A stretch of DNA of 64,000 bases, taken from the NCBI RefSeq assembly GCF_003172875.1, contig NZ_QGKM01000041.1, forward strand, positions 1-64,000, given 5' to 3'. Both the position numbers and the translations under genes were made by a program. Source of the DNA: Leucothrix pacifica (GTDB lineage: Bacteria; Pseudomonadota; Gammaproteobacteria; Thiotrichales; Thiotrichaceae). Under the pieces are notes generated by a model, which did no database searches, was not told where the DNA came from, and saw only the letters and a list, made by a program, of their open reading frames with translations. This document shows positions 39,455 through 48,239 of the stretch, piece after piece. Each line of letters starts with the position of its first letter. The stretch's first letter is position 1.

Positions 39455-40419
39455 AATGTCTTTTTCTGTTGTTTTAGCCAAGCTTCAGCTGTTTGCTGTA
39501 GTGCTTCATCGACACTAACAGGAGGGCTCCAGTCAAGCAAGTCATGGGTCTTACTGATATCGACTTGCAAGTTGCCGCAAAGGCGTTGAGCGATGGTACG
39601 CTTGCCTATCAGAGACAGAGAGTTCTGCAACCAGCTTTGCGGAATGGGCAGCAAGCGTGCAGACTTGCCTAAGGCTCGACCTAGGCGTTGAAGTAGCTCA
39701 GTGGTGGATAGATCCTCCCCGTCGCTAACTAGAAAAGTCTGGTTGACAGCAGCAGGGTGATTAATGCAAATAGTAATCATATCAACTAAGTTATCGAGAG
39801 CCACTAAACTTCGTTGATTGTGAACTTTGCCTAATGGTAATGGGATACCTTTATAAAGCCAGCTCATCATACTTTGGAAGTTACCTTTTACGCCAATACC
39901 ATAAACCAATGGTGGGCGAATAATAACAACCTCCAAACCAGTTTTTTGAGCAATTAACCTTAAACCTTGCTCAGCCTCTTGCTTGGATTTCCCGTAAGGA
40001 TCCAATATTGTAGGAGAATAAGTCCCTTCAGCAGTAAATGGCTGCCCCAAAGCAGTAGCCTCACCGTTGACTTTGATGGAGCTTAAGTAGATTAGGCGGC
40101 GGACTCCAGCTGTTGCGGCTTGCTGAGCGAGATTGAGGGTGGCAGCCGTGTTGGTACGACGGAACTCTGTTAAAGGCTCAGTAGCGGTATCGTGCATGAC
40201 GTGAACACGGGCAGCTAGATGGATAATAGTATCCACATTACTGAGGGCAACTGTCCAGTCGGTACTAGGTAGCAGGTCGCTTATAGGAACTTGTTGAATG
40301 CTACTGGGGAGACTATCGGTGACATGGCGTACAGCGGCAGAGAGAGAGTAACCTTGTTGGCATAGGTGTGGGATGAGTGTAAAACCGACGAAGCCAGTAG
40401 CTCCTGTGAGTAATATCAT
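39451..40419 (-). CDS. NAD-dependent sugar epimerase/reductase (SDR family, WbpV-like)
   Basis: This is a 322-aa extended SDR enzyme. It has the N-terminal NAD motif LTGATGFVGFTL, a serine pair in YLSSIKVNGEA, the catalytic tyrosine-lysine pair in YGKSKQEAEQGL (Y-x-x-x-K), and VIRPPLVYGIGVKGNF. Enzymes of this type next to a WbpM-type dehydratase and a sugar transferase reduce or epimerise the 4-keto sugar to UDP-QuiNAc or UDP-FucNAc. The exact product cannot be read from the sequence. A strong AAAGGAG site lies 8 nt before its ATG. Confidence 0.85.
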   Translation of the reverse strand: MILLTGATGFVGFTLIPHLCQQGYSLSAAVRHVTDSLPSSIQQVPISDLLPSTDWTVALSNVDTIIHLAARVHVMHDTATEPLTEFRRTNTAATLNLAQQAATAGVRRLIYLSSIKVNGEATALGQPFTAEGTYSPTILDPYGKSKQEAEQGLRLIAQKTGLEVVIIRPPLVYGIGVKGNFQSMMSWLYKGIPLPLGKVHNQRSLVALDNLVDMITICINHPAAVNQTFLVSDGEDLSTTELLQRLGRALGKSARLLPIPQSWLQNSLSLIGKRTIAQRLCGNLQVDISKTHDLLDWSPPVSVDEALQQTAEAWLKQQKKTL

Positions 40420-40421
40420 GC

Positions 40422-41198
40422 CTAGGACTCCTTTAAATTATCTCCAGCACCTTTTGTCTTAAACCAATAGCGCAAGACATTGGTAATATATATAGGTGTG
40501 GATAGAACAGTTCTTTGCCATGTTTTAGGCTGGGTGACCAAACGATGTAGCCACTGAAGCCCCATTACACTGATCCATTGAGGTGGCCTAACTTTGGTTT
40601 CTGCAAAATAATCAAATTCTGCGCCAATACCAGCAGCTACTTTGGCATTGATTAGGGATAGATTATCAGCTATCCACTCTTCTTGTTTTGGTGCAGTCAT
40701 ACCTACCCATAGGACAGTGCAGTTTGACTGATTAATTCGTCGAATGATGCTAGCATTCTCTTGATCAGTGAAGCTCCCCATCGGTGGTGAGTATGTGCCT
40801 ACTACGGAAACATTGGGGTAGTGTTTATGCATATTATTTTGTATTTTGGCTAGGACATAATCTGTTGAGCCTAAGAAAAAGTAACTAACTTCATTGTTTT
40901 CTCGATTGAGGCTTTTGCTCAGTAATTTAAAAAAAGTAGGGCCGGATAAGCGCTTAATATTGTATTTTCTAAAGAGTTTTGCGGCTAATTCTGTACCAAT
41001 ACCATCACAAAGAACGTAATCAAATTGATTGATTTTATTCAGCAGTTCAGGTTTCTTTTGCGCAGTGACCTGAGAGTGAGGATTAACGAAAGCGATTGAT
41101 TTGCATGAGCTGGAATGCTCAATATGTTGGTCGAGCTCTGTTAAAACAGATTCTTTGCTTATCTCGCTAAATCCAATGTTCCATATCTTTCTTTTCAT
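40422..41198 (-). CDS. WecG/TagA/CpsF family glycosyltransferase
   Basis: This GT26-family enzyme adds the second sugar of many polysaccharide repeat units to an undecaprenyl-linked first sugar. It has 258 aa. Conserved parts are VNPHSQVTAQKKPELL, the motif CDGIGTELAAKLF with its catalytic aspartate, FFLGSTDYVLAKIQNNM, LWVGMTAPKQEEWI and GIGAEFDYFAETKVRPPQWI. The acceptor and donor sugars are not predictable. It ends 2 bp before the epimerase gene and begins 25 bp after the GT4 gene. Confidence 0.88.
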   Translation of the reverse strand: MKRKIWNIGFSEISKESVLTELDQHIEHSSSCKSIAFVNPHSQVTAQKKPELLNKINQFDYVLCDGIGTELAAKLFRKYNIKRLSGPTFFKLLSKSLNRENNEVSYFFLGSTDYVLAKIQNNMHKHYPNVSVVGTYSPPMGSFTDQENASIIRRINQSNCTVLWVGMTAPKQEEWIADNLSLINAKVAAGIGAEFDYFAETKVRPPQWISVMGLQWLHRLVTQPKTWQRTVLSTPIYITNVLRYWFKTKGAGDNLKES

Positions 41199-41223
41199 AA
41201 CGTGGGTGACTCAAGGTTTTGAA

Positions 41224-42426
41224 TTATTTTCTTGATGACATGAGCTGAGCTTGCTTATAGATATCTATTAATCGCCTGTAGTTGGCTGCCTCATTATAGT
41301 GTCGTTCATATTCATTCCGAGAATTATGAGCCATTTGTTTTAGTGCCTCTGGATCATGCCATACTGTTTGCACTTCATTTAGCAATGAGCTTAAGTTCCC
41401 TGCTTCAAAAACGACTCCTTGAACACCATGCTTGACAATAGACGGCAAGGGGCCAATATCGGATACGGCGACTGGTGTGCCGAAAGCAAATGCTTCGCGG
41501 ATTACCATAGGAAACCCTTCAAAACATTGCGAAGGGAGAATTAAAAGCTTGGCTAATGCAATTTGGCATTCAGCCTCGTCAGGTGGCAATTGCCCAAGGA
41601 ATTGAATAGTCTTACACCGCGCTGCTGAAACTAAGCCCTCTAATCTAGGTTTTAATTCGCCATCACCCAAAATTTTTAGGATAGGTGCAACCTCTCCCCA
41701 TACCAACCATGCCTTAACAAGAGCTTCTATACCTTTCTCAGAAGTGAGCCTACCTGCAAAAATGACATAGTTTTCTTTTTTCTCCCAAGTTGTCTTTATA
41801 GGAGAGCCGGGATAAAAATTAGGCTTAACATGAACCAACTCACTGGGAAGGCCTGCTTCAATCACAAGCTCTCGCTGAAATTCGGTTAATGTAATAAAAG
41901 CATCGACATGCTTTACCCACGTCCTCAAGTAACGGTGTAAACTGATACTTAAAGCTAGTGGCAGTGTTGCCAGTCGACTACCTCGATAACAACCATGTTG
42001 AAGTGCAGGAATAACAGAGCGCTGGTTTATACATAATGTACATACATCACCGTTCCTCATAGGAACAGCATTAGGACAGAACAGGCGATAGTTATGTAAG
42101 GTTAAAACACGCGCTGCCTTTTTACCGATAGCATGAAAAATGCTAGGTGAAATCAGAGGAAAGGTATTATGAACGTGTACAATATCCGGCTGAAAGCTAC
42201 TTACTGTTGATGTAATCGCTTTCGTCATCCAAGGATTCCACGCGGTTGCTGCCGCACCTTTGATTATACCAGCAATGCCTTGCTGGCGAATTTCATCACT
42301 ATGGCGTGTGAATTCTTTGACCTCATGTTGATTACGTTTTAGTAATTTTTTTTCGATTTCAAAAACTTGATTTTCACCAGAAGGAGCAGATGACCCATAA
42401 AAATTGTGAGTTAGTAATATGTTCAT
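41224..42426 (-). CDS. GT4-family glycosyltransferase
   Basis: This is a 400-aa retaining GT-B glycosyltransferase. The N-terminal domain has NILLTHNFYGSSAPSGENQVFEIE, VHVHNTFPLISPSIFHA and LTLHNYRLFCPNA. The C-terminal nucleotide-sugar domain has FAGRLTSEKGIEALVKAW, LKILGDGELKPRLEGLV and SQCFEGFPMVIREAFAFGTPVAVSDIG with the E-x7-E element. Two close ATGs exist at 42432 and 42426. An AAGGG site lies 9 nt from the second and only 3 nt from the first, so 42426 is preferred. The sugar specificity is unknown. Confidence 0.87.
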   Translation of the reverse strand: MNILLTHNFYGSSAPSGENQVFEIEKKLLKRNQHEVKEFTRHSDEIRQQGIAGIIKGAAATAWNPWMTKAITSTVSSFQPDIVHVHNTFPLISPSIFHAIGKKAARVLTLHNYRLFCPNAVPMRNGDVCTLCINQRSVIPALQHGCYRGSRLATLPLALSISLHRYLRTWVKHVDAFITLTEFQRELVIEAGLPSELVHVKPNFYPGSPIKTTWEKKENYVIFAGRLTSEKGIEALVKAWLVWGEVAPILKILGDGELKPRLEGLVSAARCKTIQFLGQLPPDEAECQIALAKLLILPSQCFEGFPMVIREAFAFGTPVAVSDIGPLPSIVKHGVQGVVFEAGNLSSLLNEVQTVWHDPEALKQMAHNSRNEYERHYNEAANYRRLIDIYKQAQLMSSRK

Positions 42427-42448
42427 AACCATTATCCCTTAATCAACT

Positions 42449-43678
42449 TCAACTGCTAGTTTTTTTTTGGTAAATGCTATTTATATCAATAGCCTTTTGC
42501 TCCCACGACAACTCACTTGCTTTTTGCTGAGCCCCATGAGCTATATTTTGACGATAAGCTTCATCAGTAGCTAATCGAGTTACAGCCGCTGCGAAATCTC
42601 TAACCACTTGATTGGGGGTTGTAACTTCTACTTTAATACCACATGTATCATCAACAACACCGGCAAACCCACAATGATCTAAGCAGACAATAGGGAGTCC
42701 ACATGCAAGCGACTCCACTGTGACTGTTGACGTCAAATCGCGTAAACTGGTTATTAACATTACGTGGCTGTCCAGCATTACTTTCAGAACCTCGCTACGC
42801 TCTAACCAGTAATGAAAATGACAATTATTATAAATACCAAGTCGCTTAGACATCAATATCCAATCTTTTGTTAAGACACCTTTACCAAGAATATGTAACT
42901 CCCATTTCAGATCCTTGGATAGAGTAGCTAATGCACGCAACGCGATATTCAAAGCCTTTCGCCTTACATGAACTCCTGTCCAAACTAAACGCAAAGGTTT
43001 ATTTTGATCACGAGCAACCACTAACCGTTTCAGTGGCGTTTGCGGAACCCCTACTTCGCACATAAGCGCACTACTTACACCCCAATACTTCAAAGCCCCT
43101 AGTTGGTTCTCTGGTGTTGCTGCAATCAACCCCTTTCCTGCTACTCTTGCAGCCATTCTGGGACGTACTGAAAAATGCATCTGCCATAAGTTGACAACGT
43201 TATATGCAAGGTAATACCCCCCCCCCCACCCCATAGCTGGAAGGAAACGTAATGGAAATAGCCCCATCCCACCAACGGGGCCCCAAACGAAAGGAACACC
43301 AAGCTTCCAAAGATAGCCTGGCTCCCTAAAACCTACCATGGTTAACTGATGCACCAAATCAAATTGAACCTCACAATGCAGTTTTTTCCCTAAATTAAAG
43401 GCATCAACGTGCCATTGCCTATAGTACCAATAATAGGACGGAGGCCAAAACTTCCTCAGCAAACGATTTCGCTTTTTCCTAATATAGTAAAAATGAACAG
43501 ACTTTAATATCTCAGGATTTTTTGAAACATACTTATCAATATCATTACGAAATTTTTCTTCTTCAACTATAACCCATAACTCATGGTGCTTGGCCAAAGC
43601 ATTGACAAACCCCCAGCCGACCCCTGGTTCGGAGCCCATAAAGGGGCTACAAGCATAAGAACTTATAAGAATTCTCAT
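42449..43678 (-). CDS. GT4-family glycosyltransferase with an internal G11 tract
   Basis: This is a 409-aa GT-B glycosyltransferase. The N-terminus LISSYACSPFMGSEPGVGWGFVNAL and the segment VPFVWGPVGGMGLFPLRF are typical of one GT4 subgroup. The C-terminal domain has LVWTGVHVRRKALNIALRAL and VTVESLACGLPIVCLDHCGFAGVVDD. The gene contains a run of 11 Gs on the coding strand (43217-43227) that encodes part of MGWGGGYY at about residues 148-156. As sequenced the frame is intact. A one-base change in the run would shift the frame about one third into the protein. The start overlaps the upstream stop in an ATGA junction. Confidence 0.85.
   Translation of the reverse strand: MRILISSYACSPFMGSEPGVGWGFVNALAKHHELWVIVEEEKFRNDIDKYVSKNPEILKSVHFYYIRKKRNRLLRKFWPPSYYWYYRQWHVDAFNLGKKLHCEVQFDLVHQLTMVGFREPGYLWKLGVPFVWGPVGGMGLFPLRFLPAMGWGGGYYLAYNVVNLWQMHFSVRPRMAARVAGKGLIAATPENQLGALKYWGVSSALMCEVGVPQTPLKRLVVARDQNKPLRLVWTGVHVRRKALNIALRALATLSKDLKWELHILGKGVLTKDWILMSKRLGIYNNCHFHYWLERSEVLKVMLDSHVMLITSLRDLTSTVTVESLACGLPIVCLDHCGFAGVVDDTCGIKVEVTTPNQVVRDFAAAVTRLATDEAYRQNIAHGAQQKASELSWEQKAIDINSIYQKKTSS
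43217..43232 (-). repeat. Homopolymer G11 with adjacent G4 inside a glycosyltransferase gene
   Basis: The plus strand shows 11 Cs, one A and 4 Cs. Such long G tracts are unusual in this window and are prone to slipped-strand mispairing, the classical basis of contingency loci. A sequencing or assembly length error is also possible. Confidence 0.85.
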
Positions 43679-45024
43679 AGTGATTCTCTGAAACTCGTTA
43701 GCATACGGTCTATTATAAAGGAAACACTTGCATCCACCGTCACCTTTACAGCCTTGCCATCACTTTCAAATAAATTTTCTGCCGAGCTAAGTTGCCTCTC
43801 TATCTCTCTCACAGTTAATTCTGGCTTTCTCGAGTGTATTACTTCTGCAGTACCATTAAGATAAAAAACAATATCAGGCTTCGGGATTGTCAATAAAAGT
43901 AAATTTATAATGCCGGATACTGAATTCACCCTAAATCTCTTAGGATCAATTATGAGATCATAAAAAAAACGATCATAAATAATTACTGTAGGTTTACTTG
44001 CAATTATTGGTCTATCTTTGATCCAATAACCTATGATGTAGTCTAAATACAAGTAAAGTACTCTGAAAATAGATACAATAAAACCCGATGGGGCCTCAGA
44101 ATGAGGTATTTGAGGAACTCCTGGTATAGCATCTTCAATACTAGACAAAGGGCGTTTCATCTTAGATAAAGGAGGGAGTAGCCCAGGGCGTAAATGACGT
44201 GTTACAACTGCATTGTGAGTCGACTCATTAAGAACAGATGATAGTTGTTTTATCAAGGTTGATTTACCAGAACCATCAGGACCAACTAAAGCAATTATCT
44301 TACCTGAAGGTGACATATATCTTTTAATTTTATCGTAAAAATCAAGCATAAAATTACATATTAAATATGGCTTTTTTTTAAGCTTTGCTTTAAAGAAAGA
44401 GGGCTCCAACCTACAGCTGATCACACTCTTTCCATTCACTAACAAGCTCTGTTGAAAAACCGTATTGACCTCGGCGATTGTAGAAGCTCCTATACATGAA
44501 AATAAGCTTTTGATTTCTTCCCAATTTTCGTTGAGACTTAAAAGCTCCTTCTCTTGAAACTTTTTTCTCACCTCTTCGCCCACTATTCTATTATTATTAA
44601 GAAGCTCTTTAAGAAACCACAAAAATACTGAAAAATAATCTGGTAATATATGTACCCCTCTATGAGTTAATGCATTAACTGCATTAAAATCATCCAGAAT
44701 ATGAAAACCTTTATAATATAGCCCTATATTAACATCCAAGCATACACCCCACCATTTTTCTTTACCCTCAGCTCCAAGCAAAGTAAGCTTCTCAAAACTT
44801 TTGGACTTGGAGCTTCCAATTATAGATATACACTCTCCACAAGAAACCTTCAAAGTACGAATAAAATCGGTATAACTATCAGGACTAATTAAAATATCAA
44901 TATCACTCCCGTTAGTACTATCTGGTAAACTCCGGTAATTTCTCATTACAAAGTAAACAACCCCTATTTCATTCAATTTCTCAAAAAAACCAACTAAAAA
45001 TTGCCTTTCCGATGTACTACCCAT
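43675..45024 (-). CDS. Nucleotidyltransferase-like / thymidylate-kinase-like fusion protein
   Basis: This is a 449-aa protein with two parts. The N-terminal part (about 1-200) resembles small nucleotidyltransferases: YFVMRNYRSLP, then GSDIDILIS at 39-47 with two metal-type aspartates, and a possible third acid in CLDVNIGLYY near 98. The C-terminal part (about 240-449) is a P-loop kinase like thymidylate kinase, with Walker A GPDGSGKS at 248-255, a LID-like arginine-rich region, and VIIYDRFFYDLIIDPKRF, a DRF-type motif. The real substrate is unknown. Its place among glycan genes suggests phosphorylation or activation of a sugar or glycan component rather than dTMP. It overlaps the downstream glycosyltransferase by 4 nt and the upstream polymerase gene by 8 nt. 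Confidence 0.75.
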   Translation of the reverse strand: MGSTSERQFLVGFFEKLNEIGVVYFVMRNYRSLPDSTNGSDIDILISPDSYTDFIRTLKVSCGECISIIGSSKSKSFEKLTLLGAEGKEKWWGVCLDVNIGLYYKGFHILDDFNAVNALTHRGVHILPDYFSVFLWFLKELLNNNRIVGEEVRKKFQEKELLSLNENWEEIKSLFSCIGASTIAEVNTVFQQSLLVNGKSVISCRLEPSFFKAKLKKKPYLICNFMLDFYDKIKRYMSPSGKIIALVGPDGSGKSTLIKQLSSVLNESTHNAVVTRHLRPGLLPPLSKMKRPLSSIEDAIPGVPQIPHSEAPSGFIVSIFRVLYLYLDYIIGYWIKDRPIIASKPTVIIYDRFFYDLIIDPKRFRVNSVSGIINLLLLTIPKPDIVFYLNGTAEVIHSRKPELTVREIERQLSSAENLFESDGKAVKVTVDASVSFIIDRMLTSFRESL

Positions 45025-46051
45025 TAAATAAGTCCATTTGTTTCAAAAGTGTCTGAACATTAGGCACGAAGCCATATATAACAACGATTGTAATTGATAA
45101 TAGTTTGACCTTCATATTCTTAGCACTAATATTACAAAGAATCAGCAGGGCCTCAATAGTGAAATTAAAGAACAGTATTCTTGATGCACTTTCCGTTTGA
45201 TCTACCAACGTAAGCATTAAAAATATCGCGAAGAAGAAAGTTCGATAAATATTTAACTCTAAATTGATTGATGAGTTATCTATCATCCAATAATAAGTAC
45301 TCAATACATAGATAAAAAACAAAGGCAAAACTTTAGATAACCCAGAATCAACCTCACTATTTCTTGTAGTAAGATTAAAATACTCTGGAAAAATAACATA
45401 TAGAACCAACGTAGCAAAAAAAGAATAAATCAAGTACAAGAAAACCCGTCTAATCTTAAAAATCTGTTTCTTATTAATTAACCTAGATTCAATCTTTTCT
45501 CTAAAAATATTGTAAATTACTATAGGTACAATAAATAATGCGCTACTCCAGTGAAATGATTGAGCTACAACCAAAAAAAAGAAACTACGAAAATATTTTC
45601 GCTTCCGGAAATTAACAATTAGGAAAATAATAAAACAAGTTGCTAGTCCTTGCCTAAGAACATTCTCAGTCGATAAAAAGTGGCTAACACTTAAAATACA
45701 AATTGATGCTACAAAGAAAATATTCTCTTTTGGTAGCACTGCTTTATACGACCAAATCATGAAAAAACTAATGAGCAACTGCAGTGCCATAATTTTACCT
45801 GTCACACTCATGTTTGGCAGAAGAAAACCTATCACGTTATAAACAAGCTGAAAGAAGTAATCTATGTTTGCTGCCTGACTCTCGAGCTGATAGACATATG
45901 AAATTAGAACATCGCCTGTGAACTTCTGAGTAAGAATTAACGGGCTAAGCAAAGTCAGCACGATTACTGAATAAAAATATTTAGTATTTTTTAATATTAA
46001 TATAATCGAAAGCACATGAGCTAGTGACCATAGAGTAATAAAAAAATTCAT
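45017..46051 (-). CDS. wzy: EpsG-like polysaccharide polymerase (probable Wzy)
   Basis: This is a 344-aa membrane protein with about 10 hydrophobic segments. The pattern LSTENVLRQGLATCFIIFLI in the middle, followed by FRSFFFLVVAQSFHWSSALFIVP, matches the EpsG/Wzy group, where an arginine and histidine in these loops are typical (N-x-x-RQ-G and S-x-H-x-S). Such proteins polymerise repeat units on the periplasmic side. It lies next to wzx, as expected for a Wzx/Wzy pathway. It is very AT-rich, as O-unit polymerase genes usually are. Confidence 0.8.
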   Translation of the reverse strand: MNFFITLWSLAHVLSIILILKNTKYFYSVIVLTLLSPLILTQKFTGDVLISYVYQLESQAANIDYFFQLVYNVIGFLLPNMSVTGKIMALQLLISFFMIWSYKAVLPKENIFFVASICILSVSHFLSTENVLRQGLATCFIIFLIVNFRKRKYFRSFFFLVVAQSFHWSSALFIVPIVIYNIFREKIESRLINKKQIFKIRRVFLYLIYSFFATLVLYVIFPEYFNLTTRNSEVDSGLSKVLPLFFIYVLSTYYWMIDNSSINLELNIYRTFFFAIFLMLTLVDQTESASRILFFNFTIEALLILCNISAKNMKVKLLSITIVVIYGFVPNVQTLLKQMDLFNG

Positions 46052-47247
46052 TTCTGCTTTGATCTATAAAAATATATGAGAAATATTTCGAATACAATAC
46101 TAGACATTATCGCACCTACTCCTCCTAGATAACTAAAAAACATGAGTACAAATGGAATGGAAAGAAAAAAGGAAGAAATCGAGCACTGAAATTGCTCTTT
46201 AAACTTACCAAACGAAGAAATTATTAACTCCATATTATTTCTTACAACCAAGAAAAGCAAATAAATCAGCCAAATAGTAACAAAAAAACTCAAGTCTTTA
46301 TATTTCTCAAAGTAATTCATATCCAAAATATACTGAACAGAAACTAATAAAAAAAGAGAATACAAAATGTAAGCCAATATCTGAACTTTAAGTGCAACCA
46401 AGGAGAGCTTTTTTACTTTATCTTTACCATTTTCAGACCTTAATTTAGTATAGTATGGTAATAAAACATTAGATAAAACCGGCATCATCATCACAAAAGG
46501 GGTAATAAAAACTCTCGACGCACTAATTTTTGCAATATCTTCTGTTACCAGAAAAAATGACGCTAAAAGTACATGCCCTTGCGACCTTATAATATAGAAA
46601 AAGTTATTGACTAATGCCCACTTACCATTTATTAACAACTTAAGAAACAACTTATAAGTACTAACAATACCTAACTGGAGGGTGAGTCTAATTCTTAATA
46701 GCATGTAAAATGTCGAGATCACCTGTACCAAACAAAACAAAAGTAACCCAGTTGTTGCACAAACCGACAAATTTTTTACTTTAAAAAAAAATAATGCTAT
46801 CAACACTATTAAAGCTGATAATATACTTCCTTCAACACAGATAATAATTCTTTCTTCTAAAAATGAATATCTCGTAAGAACCTCTTTTATCGAAAGAAAT
46901 AAAGAAGCAACTGCAACTAAAGATAATTCAATTCTATATACATCAAATAAATATGCAAATGGAATCAACAACAAAAAAAGTATTACAATCAATAAAAGTA
47001 TCAATATTATTGCTTCGAACACAACTTCATGCTTTCTTTCATTTTTACCTGAAATAAAAATTACAACTTGGGTTGTAATAAGAGCGCTTATAGAACTACT
47101 TATAAGTAGTGTAACAGAGTATAAAATACTATATAATCCAAACTCTGACTTGCTCATTAGTACCATATAAAACAGTACAAGTAAAAATGATGTAATGCTA
47201 GTTATAGCCTGATTAACCATACCAAGTGAAAACTTTTTAAAAAACAT
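46048..47247 (-). CDS. wzx: Polysaccharide repeat-unit flippase (probable Wzx)
   Basis: This is a 399-aa membrane protein with about 12 hydrophobic segments, no long soluble domain and the N-terminal pattern GMVNQAITSITSFLLVLFYMVLMSKSEFGLYSILY, typical of the polysaccharide transporter (PST) family. It should flip undecaprenyl-linked repeat units across the inner membrane. Family assignment is by architecture, the typical FG-x-Y motif after the first two helices, and the adjacency to Wzy. It overlaps the polymerase gene by 4 nt and is strongly AT-rich. Confidence 0.8.
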   Translation of the reverse strand: MFFKKFSLGMVNQAITSITSFLLVLFYMVLMSKSEFGLYSILYSVTLLISSSISALITTQVVIFISGKNERKHEVVFEAIILILLLIVILFLLLIPFAYLFDVYRIELSLVAVASLFLSIKEVLTRYSFLEERIIICVEGSILSALIVLIALFFFKVKNLSVCATTGLLLFCLVQVISTFYMLLRIRLTLQLGIVSTYKLFLKLLINGKWALVNNFFYIIRSQGHVLLASFFLVTEDIAKISASRVFITPFVMMMPVLSNVLLPYYTKLRSENGKDKVKKLSLVALKVQILAYILYSLFLLVSVQYILDMNYFEKYKDLSFFVTIWLIYLLFLVVRNNMELIISSFGKFKEQFQCSISSFFLSIPFVLMFFSYLGGVGAIMSSIVFEIFLIYFYRSKQK

Positions 47248-47261
47248 CTTTAACTAATCCA

Positions 47262-48239
47262 TCAGCAGGCCTTTTTATATTTAATGTAAATAGAGTTTAT
47301 GTCATTTGAGTCCGGATTTCTGCTCACATTATAGGAAATCATAGATATATAACTAAATCTAATTATTTTTTCCATATAGTAAAGTTTTGTATATAAGGCA
47401 GCATTTACATCAGAAACATCAAACTCTTTACTTAGTTTATGAGAAATTTCTGAAGCAGACCACCCGAGTGAATCCAAGAAGTGACAAGCATCATACATAG
47501 GTGTTTTTAATGACACCCACTCCCAGTCTATTAATTTAATGTCATCTTTTTTAAACAATATATTCCACTTGGAAAAATCCCCATGAGATAGATTTAATTT
47601 AATTCGATAATCTTTACCAAGTTTATTTATTATATCCACAAGATCATTTCTTATATTTTTATTAATAGACCTTAAAACACCATCTTTAGAATGCAAAATA
47701 ACCAAACCCAAATATCTTTTAAAATATAATTTATCTAAAAAAACTTCACTAGAAGCCGCACTGGAAATATCCAATGATATACGTAAAATTCTTTTTATAT
47801 TTTTCTTAGAGTAAAATAAAAGCTCTCTATAACCCGCATCACTTTCAAAATACAATGTATTACTATCAATTACTTTAGGTATTTGGAAACTTACCTTTTT
47901 AAGACTCTCTTTTAGCGCTTTTTCATACCTAAAAACACCTTTAGTTGACTTTTTGGCTTTTCTTTTTTTTAAGTTCTGATATATATGTACTTTTTTTTCA
48001 TTATAGTATATATAAGTGTCCTTCCCAAAAAAATGCTCTCCCCCATGCCATACACATATTAAGCTACAATCATTGCATATATTATTTTCTATACTGAGGG
48101 GTATAGACAATTTTTCGACTTTAAATTTAAAGAGACGGACTATAAGTTTAAACGGAATAACTTTAAGAACATTGAATATATCAAAAAAATTAGCGCTAAC
48201 ATGTGCTTTCTTTGATAACTGATACAGTTTTTTCTCCAT
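47262..48239 (-). CDS. APH-like phosphotransferase of the polysaccharide locus
   Basis: This is a 325-aa protein of the protein-kinase-like phosphotransferase fold. The catalytic loop is LSHGDFSKWNILF (Brenner-type H-G-D-x5-N) at about 222-234 and the metal-binding motif is IKLIDWEWVSLKTPMYDACHFL a few residues later. These are the signature of aminoglycoside/choline/Ser-Thr sugar kinases. The N-terminal lobe is basic and poorly conserved. In this setting it more likely phosphorylates a sugar, lipid carrier or other small precursor than an antibiotic. It is very AT-rich, with A8 runs in the coding strand. It touches the GT2 gene by one base. Confidence 0.78.
   Translation of the reverse strand: MEKKLYQLSKKAHVSANFFDIFNVLKVIPFKLIVRLFKFKVEKLSIPLSIENNICNDCSLICVWHGGEHFFGKDTYIYYNEKKVHIYQNLKKRKAKKSTKGVFRYEKALKESLKKVSFQIPKVIDSNTLYFESDAGYRELLFYSKKNIKRILRISLDISSAASSEVFLDKLYFKRYLGLVILHSKDGVLRSINKNIRNDLVDIINKLGKDYRIKLNLSHGDFSKWNILFKKDDIKLIDWEWVSLKTPMYDACHFLDSLGWSASEISHKLSKEFDVSDVNAALYTKLYYMEKIIRFSYISMISYNVSRNPDSNDINSIYIKYKKAC

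Noticed and set aside
47961-48000. A8/T8 tracts in the phosphotransferase gene as possible phase switches
   Set aside because: Such runs are expected in very AT-rich DNA and occur several times in this block. They are less convincing than the G11 tract.
47262-48239. Aminoglycoside resistance enzyme
   Set aside because: The kinase motifs fit the superfamily, but the tight coupling to glycan genes makes a biosynthetic role more likely. No resistance claim is supported.
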